This document shows positions 37,062 through 49,529 of a DNA stretch of 64,000 nt, piece by piece. The notes below the pieces were generated by a model. It worked only from the letters and a program-made list of their open reading frames with translations, was not told the DNA's origin and made no database searches. Source of the DNA: Cocos nucifera. Lineage: Eukaryota > Streptophyta > Magnoliopsida > Arecales > Arecaceae. The stretch lies in the NCBI GenBank assembly GCA_006176705.1, contig QRFJ01000022.1, forward strand, positions 2,693,161 through 2,757,160. The letters are read 5' to 3'. The position numbers were made by a program, and so were the translations under genes. Position 1 is the first letter of the stretch. Every line of letters begins with the position of its first letter.

Positions 37062-38095
37062 TAGGAATAGGAGGAGAACCTCATCCTAACATGAGCCGAC
37101 CAAAGTCTTTCAACCTCGACTGTAGGAGATAAGATCTCTCCTGAGGGTTCAGATCAACCTCGGCTGTAGCAGATAAGATCTCTCTCGAGGGTCCAGGTCA
37201 ACCTCGGTTGTAGGAGATAAGATCTCCTCCAAGTGCCCGCAATAATCTCGACTACAGAAGATAAGATCTCCTTCGAGCGCCCGCATCAACCTCAACCGTA
37301 GGAGATAAGTCTCTTCCGAGGGTCCGAGTCGATCTCGACTGCAGGAGATAAGATCTCCCCCGAGCGCCTGCATCAACCTCGGCTGTAGGAGATAAGATCT
37401 CCCTCGAGGGTCCGGGCCAACCTCGGCTGCAAGAGATAAGATCTCTTCCGAGTGTCCGAAACAACCTCGACTGCAGGAGATAAGATTCTCCTCTAAGGAT
37501 TCGGGCCAACCTTGGCTGCAGGAGATAAGATCTCCCCCGAGCACTTGCATCAATCTTGACCGTAGAAGATAAGATCTCCTCCGAGGATCTGGGCCGACCT
37601 CGACTGTAGAAGATAATATCTCCTCCGAGCGCCCACAACAACCTCGACTGCAGGAGATAAGATCTCCCCAAGGGCCCAGGCCAACCTCGACTGCAGGAGA
37701 TAAGATCTTTTTCGAGCACCTGCATCAACCTCGGTCGTAGGAGATAAGATCTCCTCCGAGGGTCCGGGCCAACCTCGGCTGCAGGAGATAAGATCTTTCC
37801 CGAGCATTCGCAACAATCTCGACCGTAGGAGATAAGATCTCCTCTGAGGGTCTGGGCCAACCTCGGCTACAAGAGATAAGATCTCCCCCGAGGATCTAGG
37901 CTAACATCGGCTGCAGGAGATAGATCTCTTCCGAGTGCTTGCATCAACCTCGACCGCAGGAGATAAGATCTTTCCTGAGGGTCCAAGCCAACCTCGACTG
38001 CAGGAGATAAGATCTCTTCCGAGGGTCCGGGCCGACCTCGGCTACAAGAGATAAGATCTTTTTCAAGCATCTGCAACAACCTCAGCTGTAGGAGA
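37062..38095 (+). repeat. Element A 44-bp tandem array
   Basis: After a partial 115-bp unit (37062-37100), about 22 units of 44-45 bp start at 37111, 37155, 37199 and so on. Consensus: CAACCTCGGCTGCAGGAG, ATAAGATCTCC, then a variable CGAGGGTCCGGGC end. Each contains the palindromic core GGAGAT-AAG-ATCTCC. Long frames across it on the minus strand are repeat artefacts. Confidence 0.92.
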
Positions 38096-38580
38096 CCCGT
38101 TAGGAATAGGAGGAGAACCTCGTCCTAATGCGAGCAAAGTCGAAGGCCTCATTCACCTTAGACGGAGATGGGGGGAGAGGCGCTGACAATGGTCCCTTAT
38201 GTGCCCCATAGCCCGTTAGGAATAGGAGGAGAACCTCGTCCTAACGTGAACAAAGTTGAGGGCCTCGTTCATTTAGAAAGGAATGAAAGGAGAGGCCCTG
38301 ATAACAGCCCTTATATGCCCCCACAGCCCATTAGAAACAGGAGGAGAACCTCATCCTGATGCGAGCAAAGTCGAAGGTCTCGTTCACCTTAGAATGGAGG
38401 AAGAGGCGCGGACGATGGTCCGATGCCCCCACAGCCCGTTAGAACAGGAGAGAACCTCGCCATGACAAACGAAGGCCTCGTCACCTTAGACGAGATGGGG
38501 AGAAGCACGGACGACGGTCCGCATGTGCCCCCACAGTCCGTTAGGAATCTTGTCCTAACGTGAGCAAAGTCCAAGCCCTA
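38096..38580 (+). repeat. Element A 115-bp tandem array
   Basis: About four units, each starting CCCGTTAGGAATAGGAGGAG and carrying AACCTC(G/A)TCCTAA.G.GAGCA, AAGTCGAAGGCCTCGTTCA and TGCCCCCACAG. The last unit is shortened. Element B has about nine units of the same repeat. Confidence 0.9.
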
Positions 38581-38599
38581 ATGCTCCGAAGTCTAACAG

Positions 38600-39345
38600 G
38601 ATCGACAGGATCTCCATCAACCTCGATCGAAGAGCTTGCAACTTTAACCTCGGCTAAAGATAAGATCTCTTCTGAGCGACTATGCATCAACCTCGGCAAA
38701 GATAAGATCTCTCTCGAGCGACTGCGTCAACCTCGGCTAGAGATAAGATCTCTTCCAAGCATCTGAGTCAACCTCAACTAGAGATAAAATCTCTCCCGAG
38801 CGACCGTGATAACCTCAACTGGAGATAAGATCTCTCCTGAGCGACCATGACCAAGTCAATCTTGGTTAGAGATAAGATCTCTCCCGAGCAATCGTGTCAA
38901 CCTTGGCTAGAGATAAGATCCCTGAGCGATCAATCTTGACTAGAGATAAGATTTCTCCCGAGCGACCTTGAGTTCGGCGATCTAGCCTCTCCGTCAACCT
39001 CGGAGATAAGATCTCTTCCGAGCGATCGTGCCAATCTCGACTAAAGATAAGATCTTTTTCGAGTGCTTGAGTCAAACTCGGCTAGAGATAAGATCTCTCC
39101 CAAGCGACCGTATCAACCTTCGCCAGAGATAAGATCTTTTCCGAGCGATCGTGTCAACCTCCAGAGATAAGATCTCTTCGACCAACCGAGCTCCAACCTC
39201 AGAGATAAGATCTCTTCCCCGAGCGGCTATAGGAGATAAGATCTCCCCCGAGCGCCCATATCAACCTCGGCTAGAGATCAGACCTCTTTCGAGCTGTCCG
39301 TACCTCGACCTCAGCTATAGGAGATAAGATCTCCCCCAAGCTTCA
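38600..39345 (+). repeat. Element A 41-44-bp tandem array
   Basis: About 16 degenerate units with CAACCTCGGCTAGAGATAAG, ATCTCT(C/T)CCGAGCGACCGTG. The core is AGAGAT-AAG-ATCTCT, a variant of the core in the 44-bp array. Degenerate copies continue to about 39600. Confidence 0.85.
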
Positions 39346-39683
39346 ACCTCGACAGCAGAAAATAAGATCTCCCCCGAGTGATCGGGCCAACCTCAACTGT
39401 AGGGGATGATCTCCCCAGAAGAGGAGATCTCCCCCGAGTCAGCCTCGACTGCTGAAGACAATATCGCCCCCACGGAGCTTAACCTCCGATGTCTACTGCA
39501 GGAGACAAGATCTACTTCAACCTCTGCTGGAGATGAGATCTCCCTCAAGCTTCAACATCAACATCAACTTTGGCTAAAAGATGAGATCTTCCCTCGAGCT
39601 TCAACCTGAATCGGCATAGAGCCCTGAAGAGGACTTCGATAAGTCATCTTTTCTGCACTTTCCTTCCTTCGAAGTTTCGAACT

Positions 39684-39702
39684 CGAGAGTGGGGGGGACT
39701 AT
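39684..39702 (+). promoter_or_regulatory. Element A polypurine tract
   Basis: GAGAGTGGGGGGGACTAT lies directly before the 3' LTR and matches the tracts of elements B and D. Confidence 0.7.
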
Positions 39703-40838
39703 TATTGGGGATAAACCCCGCTTCCTACCAAAGTCCAGTCCGATGCTCAGCCTTAATGCAACCGATAGCCATGGAAAGAGCTTCAGCGTCCGAGTCTTAG
39801 CCGAACTCTTTCAAGCCGACCGAGCTCCTCAGTGGTCGAGCTCCTAGTCGAACTCCCCAAGCGGTCGAGTCTTAGCCGAACTCCTTCAGCCGACCGAACT
39901 TCTCAGCGGTCGAGCTCCTAGTCGAACTCCCCAACGGCTGGGTTTTTAGCCAAACTCCTTCAGCCTGTCGAGCTTCTCAGCGATTGAGCTTTCGTCGAAC
40001 CCTCCAACGATCGAGTCTTAGCCGAACTCCTTCAGCCGACTGGACTCCTCAGCGATTGAGCTCCTTCCAAACTCCCCAAGGATCGAGTCTTAGTCGAACT
40101 CCTTCAGTCGGCCGGACTCCTCAGCGGTCGAGCTCCTTTCAAACTCTCCAGCGATTGAGTCTTAGCCGCACTCCTCCAGCTAGATGCCTACGAGAGCCAA
40201 ACTCCCTCCACACTCCTCCGATCGAACTCCTATAGGAGCCGAACTCCTTTCGAGCTTCTCTTTCGATCGAACTCCTCCAGAAGTCCGAACTCCTCTGAAA
40301 TTGATACATGCCGAAGTCCACCAATCAATGCCTTCTTTTTCAAAGCCATGACTATTAAATCTGGATGAACTATCGCCATCAATCTACCACAGGCGATGCG
40401 ATCGAACGACATGGCCACCACTACTGGTGACACCACTCTCTCCATAACCAGTCCCATGCAGCCCACGATCTGCCAGTATGGCTGTCACTATCCGCTTGAT
40501 AATGCTTTCCTCTTCGTACCAAACTTCATGCGGCCCCGAGCGACCTACGACCGGACGGTATGGCCATCACCATCAATCCGCTATAAGTTTCATCTATAAA
40601 AAGAGACCCTCCAGATATGCTTTCTAGAAGCTCTTCTCTCCTCTCCTCCTAACTTTGTCGAACTCATTCCTGAGCACTCTATTTTTGTTGGCCAGAAGAG
40701 CTGACTTGATCGTCGGAGGGTCCTACTGGAGCCACCCCTACTAGCTCCGTATGAAACTTTATTTTGTAGGTCACCGACGGTGACCTCATCCTCCTCCACT
40801 CCAGTTCGATCCGACGTCAATCAAATTCTGCACCAACA
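39703..40838 (+). repeat. Element A 3' LTR
   Basis: About 1.14 kb, starting TATTGGGGATAAACC and ending ...CTGCACCAACA. The TATA box TATAAAAAG is at 40595-40603. The right duplication CCACT follows at 40839. Confidence 0.92.
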
Positions 40839-40929
40839 CCACTTATCCACAACTTTGATATAGGACCATCTTATACGATCATATGGTCATAATATTATCT
40901 AATCTATTATAAGTTTTTGGCATATATAC
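40839..40929. other. 91-bp spacer between elements A and B
   Basis: Apparently the original genomic DNA between two separate insertions. Its first five bases are element A's target duplication. Confidence 0.7.
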
Positions 40930-42221
40930 TGTTGGGATAATCCCTGCTCCTGCCGAAGTTCAGTTCGATGCTCAGCCTAATGCAACCGGTAGCCACAGAA
41001 GAGCTTCAACGGACGAGTCTTAGCCAAACTCTTTCAGCCGATCGAACTTCTCAACGATCGAGCTCTTGCCAAACTTTTCAGTGGCTGAGTCCTAGCCGAA
41101 CTCCCCAGCGGTCGGGTCATTCCCGAACTCCTTCATCGAAGTCCAGTTCGATGCTCAGCCTAATGCAATCGGTAGCCCTAGAAGAGCCCCAACGATCGAG
41201 TCCTAGCCAAACTCCCCAGCGGTCGGGTTTTTGCCGAACTCCTTCAGTCGATCGAACTCTTCAACGATCGAGCTCCTGTCGAACTCCTTCAACCGGCCGA
41301 ACTCCTCAGTGATCGAGCTCCAGTCGAACTTCTCAGTGATCAAACTTCGGACGAACTCTCATGAGAGCCAGACTTTCTCCATGCTCCATCAGTCGGACTC
41401 CCATGAGAGTCGAACTTCTCCGTACTCCTTCAGTTGGACTTCCACGAGAGCCAAACTTCCTCCACGCTCCTCCAGTCGGACGTCTATAGAAGTCGAACTT
41501 TTGTCAAACTTCTCCTTCGATCGAACTCTTTCAGAAGCCGAACTCCTTTCGGATCGCTCCTGTAGATGGACTTCTCTAAGGATCGAACTTCTTTCGAACA
41601 TTCTTTCCATATCGAACTCCTCCTGGATGATCCCCTTCAGATGTATCCCCCTTAGGAGTCCGAGCTCTCCTGAAATAGATATACACCGAGGTTCTTCACC
41701 TACGGCTGTTGAACCTCGATGGTATGACCGCCATTATCAGTCTGACACCATCTTTTCCATCGTAATAAGTTCCATGCGGCCCACAATCGGACGACATAGT
41801 CACCACTACTGATGACACCACTATCTCCGCAACCAATTTCATGCGGCCCACGACCCGCCAGTATGGCTGTCACTATCCATCTGACGATGCCTTCCTCTCC
41901 GTACCGAACTCTATGCGGCTCCGAGCGGCCCACGAATGGATGGTATGGCCATCACTATCAACCCACTACAAGCTCCGCCTATAAAAAGGGATCCTTCAGA
42001 TACGTTTGCTCTAAGCTCTCTTCTCCTTCCCAAAATTCTGTCGAACTCTTTCTTGAGCACTCTATTTCTGTTGGCCAGAAGAGCTGACTTGATCGTCGGA
42101 GGATCCTGTCGGAGCCACCACCATCGACTCCGAGTAGAATTTTATTTTGTAGGTCATCGACGGTGACCTCTTCTTTTCTAACTCCAGCTCGATCCGATAT
42201 CAACCAGATTCTGCAATAACA
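40930..42221 (+). repeat. Element B 5' LTR
   Basis: 1292 bp, starting TGTTGGGATAATCCCTGC and ending ...CTGCAATAACA. A segment with GAAGTCCAGTTCGATGCTCA occurs twice, near 40957 and 41128, so the first part of the LTR is internally duplicated. The TATA box is at 41980-41988. Confidence 0.9.
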
Positions 42222-42246
42222 GATTTGGTGCTAGAGGAAGGGCCCC
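42222..42246 (+). promoter_or_regulatory. Element B candidate primer-binding site
   Basis: GATTTGGTGCTAGAGGAAGG follows the LTR directly, as in the related elements. Confidence 0.45.
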
Positions 42247-42351
42247 TCTATTCTTGAGGTTTCTTTATTCTTAAAAGAGTGTTCAACGATGACTCCTCTC
42301 TTCCCTCTCTTGAAATCTCTTTTCTTCCTCTCCAAAATTCTTTTCTGAGAG

Positions 42352-43900
42352 AAATACCTTCCAAGAGAGCTTCGACCCGGCGATCGATGGCCTCCGCAGC
42401 CTGATTCTGTCTAGATCCATCTACCCCCGCTTCAGTCCCAGCAACCCAGATTCCATCTGTAGCCATGGTGGATGCGGAGCAGTTCAACCTGCTGGTCCAG
42501 CAAGTTCGTGGCCTTACGGAGGTAATGCAGGCCATGCATCGACAGGCCCCGATATTAGCTCGATCGATGTAAGATTCTCTGGAGCACTGTGGTCCGATTC
42601 GGGAACAACCAACTTGGGCCACCCGACCTCTGATCCCCGAAAAGGAAAAGCAGAGGATGGAGGGCCCCTACTCGGATCATGATTTGACCCAGAGGGAGGC
42701 TTCGCACCCATTTCATCGAAATACCGTGGAGGTCAACAACCGTGAGGACCTCTTGGATCAAAGGCTCTTAGAAATAAGCCGATAAATCGAAGAGCTTCGT
42801 CACACTTCCGCCTCATGCGGTAATGACATTTGTACTAACCCTCCTTTTTCATAAAAAATTATGTAGGAATCGATCCCACCGAACTTCAAGCTCCCATAGT
42901 TTAAGAGTTACGATGGGACCACCGATTCGATCGATCACTTGAAAGCCTTTCAGATAATGATGTTACTCCACGATACGTCAGATGCTATTTTGTATCGGAC
43001 TTTCTCCTTCACCCTTAAGGGAGCTGCAAGGAACTGATACTCGACGCTGAAGCCGAGTACCATCTTATCATTTGATCAGATGAGCCACTAGTTTACAGCT
43101 CACTTCATCAGCAGTCGACGACCACACTGAGGTTCGAACTCCCTGCTGACCATCAAGCAGAGGAAGGAAAAATCCATCAGAGCTTATGTCATCCGATTTA
43201 ATGCTACCACATTAGAGATCCAAAATCTGGACCAATCAGTCACCATGGCCACTCTCAAGGACGGCCTCCAGAAGATTGATTTACTGTTCTTTCTAAAATA
43301 AAAGTACCCCAGGAACTTTGCTGACATGCTAGCTCAGGTTGAAGGATATGCCCGGGCTAAAGAAGCCCTCAAGGCCAAGGACAATAAAGCCCATGGTGAG
43401 CAACGAATCGACGGACTGGGCAGGCCCATCGAACGGAGGCCGAGTGAAGCTCGACCGCATTTCCAAACTCCGTTCGGATGCAAGTGAGCCCGGACTCCCC
43501 TCTAGGCCTGGAGGCAGGGAAGCCCTGATGAAAGGGTGCGTTGAGGTTCTTCCCAATGAAGATTTTACAACTACGCCCCCCTTAATGCCCCAAAAATTTA
43601 AGTACTAATGGAGATCAGAAAATGACTTTCGAGATCGGAGAGGATGCGTTTCCATCCCAGCAAGTGCAATTTCAATAAATTTTGCCTTTATCATCGTGAC
43701 CAGAGTCACGATACTGAGAAGTGCATCCAACTCTAGGATAAGATCGAAGAGCTCGTCAGGCGAGAAAGACTTGGTCGATTCCTATGAAAATGACCTGCAA
43801 GATGGAAAGATCGGTTGGGGGTGTTACCGCGATCTGAACCGTTGAGGGAAGAGGACCAACAAGAAGATTGGCCACCTCTCGACGTCATCAATACCATCTC
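42352..43900 (+). pseudogene. Element B gag remnant
   Basis: The expected ATG is ATA at about 42355. The codon that is TAG in elements A and D is CAG here (VDAEQFNLL). The gag core (SIPPNFKLP, stop, FKSYDGTTDSIDHLKAF) is at about 42870-42955. Then come KYPRNFADMLAQVEGYARAKE (about 43303-43365) and the Cys/His motif CLYHRDQSHDTEKC (about 43683-43724). There are more than ten stops, mainly TAG. Confidence 0.85.
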
Positions 43901-43934
43901 GGGAGGACTTTGGTAAGGTGAGGCCAGCGGATCC

Positions 43935-46900
43935 GTGGGATCGATCAAGAGATGGAGGACCGAGGAACCTATGACTTTTATCAAGGCAGATGTCCAGGGG
44001 GTCCAGTTTTCGCACAATGATGCGATTGTAATCTCTCTGAATATTACCGACTATGATGTACGTCGTATTTTGGTGGATAATGAAAGTTCGATCGACGTAA
44101 TATTTTATAATGTCTTCTTGAAAATGTCCTTATTCGATGACCGCCTGGGACCTATGAACTCCTCGCTGATAGGATTCATTGGCAATGCCGTACCAATTGA
44201 CGGCATAATAACTTTGGCTGTGACTGCAGGATAATGTCCAAAACTAGCTAAGGTGCAGATCGATTTTTTGATCGTAAGGATCCCATCTGCCTATAATGCT
44301 ATTCTCAGTCAATCTGGTCTGAATGCACTTTGAGTGGTGGTATCAACCTATTGTTTGAAGATGAAGTTTTCGATGAGTCACAAGATCGGAGAGGTCAGGG
44401 GAGATTAGATTCTAGCGAGGCATTGCTACTCAATCATCCTACGTAAGGAAGAGTGGTCTTATCCCTATCCTATTAATGGACTGGATGTTCGTGACGACCT
44501 CACTGGGGAGCGAGGCGAGCCTATGGAGGACCTCATCCCTGTACCCCTAAATGATGGGAACGTGGAGGACGCAGTGCAGATCGGCTCCAACTTGGTAGGT
44601 GAGGTTCGGAAGCAACTCATTGCCTTCCTCAGAAGGAATACAGACATCTTCGCTTGGATCCCAACGGACATACCGAGGATCGACACTGAGGTCATGGAAC
44701 ATTGGCTGGCCGTTGATCCGAGGCATCGATCGATAAAAGAAAAGATACGCCACCATGCCTCGGAGAGGCAGCAAGCAATCATCAAAGAAGTAGACAAGCT
44801 CCTTAAAGCCCATTTCATCCGAAAGATTAATTATCCGATCTGGGTCTCAAACGTGGTCCTCATCAAAAAGACGAACAACAAGTGGAGGATGTGCATTGAC
44901 TTCAAAAGACTGAACAAGACCTATTCGAAAGACAGCTATCCTCTATCCAAGATTGATCAACTGGTAGATGCGACCTCGGGCCACGAGCTCCTCACCTTCA
45001 TGGATGCCTTCTCTGGTTATAATCAGATACGGATGGCATCTGAGGATGAGGAGAAAATATTTTCGTTACTGACCGTGGTATTTATTGTTACAGGGTTATA
45101 TCCTTCGGACTCAAAAATATAGGGGCAACGTACCAATATTTGGTCAATAAGATCTTTAAAAAGTAGATCGGCCGCAACATAGAGATGTACGTAGATGACA
45201 TACTTGTCAAAAGCTGAGCTTCAACAAACCATCTTGTCAACCTAGAAGAGATCTTTGGTGCACTCAGGAAGCACAAGATGAAACTGAACCCGACCAAGTG
45301 CGCTTTTGGCATGACCTTCGAAAAGTTTCTGGGGTTCATGGTGTCGAGACGCGGGATTGATGCAAATCCTGAGAAAATTCGAGCCATTCAAAAGATGATC
45401 GCTTCAAAAATGATCAAAAAAGTTCAGCGCCTGATCGAAAAGATGACATTCCTAAATCACTTTATCTTAAGATCAATCGAACGATATGTGCCCTTCTTCT
45501 AAGTTCTCAGACAATCAAAGAACTTCTGCTGGATGGTAGAGTGCCAACAGACATTCGAAAAGCTTAAAAACTACCTCGGCTCACCTTCACTGCTGGCAAA
45601 GTCCGAATCCGGAGAGAAATTATTCCTGTATCTAGCTATCTCTCTGGTGACCCTGGCGGCAGTCCTGGTCAAGAAAGAAGCGAAGATGCAGCGATCGATC
45701 TACTATATGAGCCGGATCCTGAGGGATGCGGAGATCAGGTACTCTACGTTAGAAAAATTAACTTACTCTCTTCTAATTATTGTCAGAAGACTCCGATCTT
45801 ATTTTCAGGAGTACACCGTAATGGTTCTCATGGATCAATCAATAAAAGCAATCCTTCACCGAACGGACGCTTTTGGGAGAATTGCAAAATGTGCAATTGT
45901 GCTCACAGAGTTTGACATCAACTATCGACCCCAGCCATCGATCAAGGCCCAGATACCGACAGATTTTGTGTTAGAATGCACCATTTCAGTCGAAGTCAAG
46001 CTTGAACAGAATGAGGCCAGCACCGTGCTATCACGGTCGAACCTCCCCGAGGAAAGTGCCGATCTTTTCGAAGGCTTTTGGGCTCTGCACGTGGATGGTT
46101 CGTCCAACTCCACTGAAGCTGGTGTGGGGCTGATCTTGGTCAGTCTCGAGGGAGTCATCGCCAAGTACGCACTACGCTTCGAGTTCTCTACGATCAACAA
46201 TGGGGCCGAATATAAAGCACTGATCATCGGATTAAGAATAGCAAGAAAATTAAAAGTAGATCGACTTCAAGTCTACAGTAATTTCCAGCTGGTGGTCGAC
46301 CAAGTTAATGACAGCTACGAGGCATGAGAGGAAAGTATGGTGACATACCTTGGGAAAGTGAAGGACTTGACTTTGGCCTTCGGCAACTTCGGCATTCGAT
46401 AGATTTCGAGGGTAGAAAATGCAAGAGCCGATCTTCTCTCCAAGTTGGCCACTTCAGCCCCATTCGATCTGCCCAAAGAAGTATTTTTGGAGACTCTGAA
46501 GTGCCTAAGTCTGGAGGAATCTCAGGTCATCCTGCAGATGAAGTTTGAGCCAAGCTGGATTGACCCGTTGATTGCCTACCTCAAAGAGGAAGTCCTTCCT
46601 CATGATCCGAAAGAAGCTCAAAAACTCAAAAATCAAATCTTTCGGTACGTCTTGTATGAGGGCAGGCTGTATAAGAGATCATACTCACTTTCACTGCTAA
46701 GATGTCTCCGATCTTCAGAGGCCGACCTCGCATTATGGAAGATGCACGAAAGACTTTATGAAAGTCATATAGGGGCCAGGTCCCTGTCGTAAAAACTACT
46801 TCAAAAAGGGTACTACTGACCGACCTTATTTCATGATTTCGTAGAGTATGTTAAAAAATGCGACCGCTATCAGAAGAACGTAAATATACAGAGGCAGTCG

Positions 46901-47790
46901 ACCTTCGAGCTTACTCCACTAAATGCACCTTGGCCATTTGCATAATGAGGAATGGACATACTTAGCCCTTTTTCGATGGCATTCGGACAGCGAAAGTTCC
47001 TCCTGCTCGCAATCGATTATTTCACCAAGTAGGTCAAAGTCAAACCACTAGCAAAGATTATCGAGGTCAAGGTATAGAACTTCATCTGAAAGTCGGTAGT
47101 CTACCAGTTTAGTCTGCCCCAAATTTTCATAATCGATAATGGACGGTAGTTTGCTGGAGCGAGGTTCATCGAGTTCTATGAAAATCTGAACATCTTCCAC
47201 CACTTCACATTGGTAGTTCACCCACAGACCAATGAAGAAGCTGAAGTGATCAATCGAACTCTATTGTAGGGTATCAAGACGAGGCTCGACAGAGCAAAAG
47301 GGGCCTGGGTGGATGAATTCTACCATGTCCTCTGGACGTACTGAACCACGCAAAGGCTATCGATTGGAGAAACTCCATTCGCCTTGGCCTTTGGCATGGA
47401 GGTGGTTATCTCGGTTGAACTTAAGCTCCCGTCAGCATGGGTCGTGGCCTTCAACGAGTAGTATAACTCACTAGACCTCAGAGTCGATCTCAACCTATTG
47501 AAAGAGAAGAGGAAGGAAGCCCACATCCAGATGGTGACCTACAAATGAAAAGTGGCCCAGTACTACGACTTCAGAGTTAGAGGTAAGACATTCAGAGTGG
47601 GAGACCTAGTGCTTTAGTGAGTTACCGTCTCCCAGCCTTAGAGTCAGGAAAAGATCGCTCTAAATTGGGGAGGCCCATATGAAGTGGTGGAGGTCGTCCG
47701 ATCCGAAATTTATCGTCTGAAGGAACTTGAAGAAATGGTGCTTCCACGATCTTGAAACTTAAAAAATCTGAGGATGTATTACTAGTAATC
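43935..47790 (+). pseudogene. Element B pol remnant: protease, RT, two RNase H, integrase
   Basis: Protease: VDNESSIDVIFY (near 44080), with Glu where the catalytic motif has Gly. Reverse transcriptase: MCIDFKRLNKTYSKDSYPL and FMDAFSGYNQIRMA, a one-base loss near 45063, then YVDD at 45188-45199. Ordinary RNase H: about 45530-45960. Second RNase H: HVDGSSNSTEAGVGLILV (from about 46087), AEYKAL, then YSNFQLVVDQV with Asn for the third Asp. Integrase: an HHCC finger whose last Cys is Tyr (CDRYQ), then GMDILSPF, IDNGR and NEEAEVINRT, holding all three acidic residues. About 15 stops, almost all TAG or TGA. Inactive. Confidence 0.9.
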
Positions 47791-47878
47791 TTCCTTCAAT
47801 AAAACTCCTTCATTTCAGCATTATTATTTTCTAATGCAAGAATTACATGATGATAGGAAAGAAATGAGCGAAAGTAGT

Positions 47879-48965
47879 CCATTAGGAATAGGAGGAGAAT
47901 CTCGTCCTAATGCGAGCAAAGTCGAAGGTCTCATTTACTTTAGACGAGATGGAGGGAGAGGCCCTGACAATGGCCCTTTCATGCCCCCACAGTCCGTTAG
48001 GAACAGAAGGAGAACCTCATCCTAATGCGAGCAAAGTCAAAGGCCTCGTTCACTTTAGATAAGATGGGGAGAGAGATCCTGACAATGGCCCTTATGTCCT
48101 CTATAGTCCATTAGAAATAGGAGAAGAACCTCATCCTAATGCGAGCAAAGTCGAAGGCCTCGTTCGCTTTAGACGAGATGGGGGGAGAGGCCCTAACAAT
48201 AGTCCTTATGTGTCCCCACAGCCAATTAAAAATAGGAGAAGAATCTCATCCTAACGCGAGCAAAGTCAAATGCCTCATTCACTTTAGATGAGATAGCGGA
48301 GAGGCTCTGGCACCGATCCTTATGTACCCCCATAGCTCATTAGAAATAGGAGGAGAACCTCATCCTAACGCCAGCAAAATCGAAGACCTCGTTCACTTTA
48401 GATGAGATGGAGGGAGAGGCCCTGACAATGGTCCTTATATGCCTTCATAGCCCATTAGAAATAGGAGGAGAACCTCATCTTAATGCGAGCAAAGTCGAAG
48501 ACCTCGTTTACTTTAAACGAGATGGAGGGAGAGGCCCTGACAACGGCTCTTATGTGCCCCCACAGCCCGTTAGGAACAGAAGAAGAACCTCATCCTAACG
48601 GGAGCAAAGTCGAAGGCCTCGTTCACTTTAGACGAGATGGGAGGAGAGGCCCTGGCAGCAGTCCTTATGTGCCCCCATAGCTCATTAGAAATAGGAGGAG
48701 AATCTTATCCTAACGCGAGCAAAGTCGAAGGGCTCATTCACTTTAAACAAGATGGGGGGAGAGGTTCTGACAATGGCCCTTACGTGCCCCCACAGTCTGT
48801 TAGGAACAGGAGGAGAACCTCATCCTAACATGAGCAAAGTCGAAGACCTTGTTCATTTAGAATGAAATGGGAGGAGAGGCCCTGACAATGGCCCTTATGT
48901 GCCCCCACAGCCCATTAGGAATAGGAGGAGAGCCTCGTCCTAATGTGAGCAAAGTCGAAGATTGG
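47879..48965 (+). repeat. Element B 115-bp tandem array
   Basis: About nine and a half units of 114-117 bp (starts near 47879, 47994, 48108 and so on). Each carries CCATTAGGAATAGGAGGAGA and TGCGAGCAAAGTCGAAGG. The many 60-70 codon frames here are copies of one repeat read in different phases, not genes. Confidence 0.92.
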
Positions 48966-48974
48966 GCCCAAAGT

Positions 48975-49300
48975 CTATGCCAACCTCGGTCAGAGATAAG
49001 ATCTCTTTCAAGCGATCGAGTCAATCTCAGCTAGAGATAATATCTCTTTCGAGCGATCGCATCAATCTCGGCTAGAGATAAGATCTCTTTCGAGCGCTCG
49101 AGACAATCTCGGCTAGAGATAAGATCTCTTCCGAGCGATCGTGTCAACCTCGACTAGAGATAAGATCTCTCCCGAGCGACTATGTCAACCTCAGCTAAAG
49201 ATCAGATCTCTTCCGAGTATTAACCTCAGCTACAGAAGATAAGATCTCCCCCGAGTCAACCTCAACTGCAAGAGATAGGATCTCCCCTGAGTCAGCCTCG
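48975..49300 (+). repeat. Element B 41-bp tandem array
   Basis: About seven units with TCAACCTCGGCTAGAGATAA, GATCTCTTTCGAGCGATCG. The palindromic core AGAGAT-AAG-ATCTCT is the same as in elements A and D. Confidence 0.88.
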
Positions 49301-49529
49301 ACTGCTGAAGAATCATCTCCGAGGAGCTCAACCTCCGACCTCAATCGTAGGAGACGAGGTCTACTTCAACTTCGGCTAGAGATGAGATCTCCCCCAAGCT
49401 TCAACTTTAGTATCAACTTTGGTCGGAGATGAGATCTCTCCCGAGCTTCAACTTGAATCGGCATAGAGCCCAAAAGAGAACTTCGACAGTCGTCTTTTCT
49501 GCACTTCCTTACTTCGAGTTTCGAACTTG

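Larger units (their letters stand above)
24174..40838 (+). mobile_element. Element A: gag-only Ty3/gypsy element interrupted by a copia element
   Basis: It is flanked by a perfect 5-bp duplication CCACT (24169-24173 and 40839-40843), so both ends are original. Without the nested copia (26412-36909 plus its duplication) it is about 6.2 kb. Order: LTR, candidate primer site, gag remnant, short integrase tail, three tandem arrays, polypurine tract, LTR. It lacks protease to mid-integrase, just as element D does. It is older than the copia inside it. Confidence 0.92.

Noticed and set aside
37149..38079. Long minus-strand frames (up to 202 codons) across the 44-bp array
   Set aside because: They follow the repeat unit, change reading phase between units and have no start context or family match; the arrays are noncoding in the element direction.
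37111..38580. CRISPR-like regular repeats
   Set aside because: Units are contiguous and mutually similar along their whole length, without unique spacers, in plant nuclear DNA inside a retrotransposon; they are tandem minisatellites.
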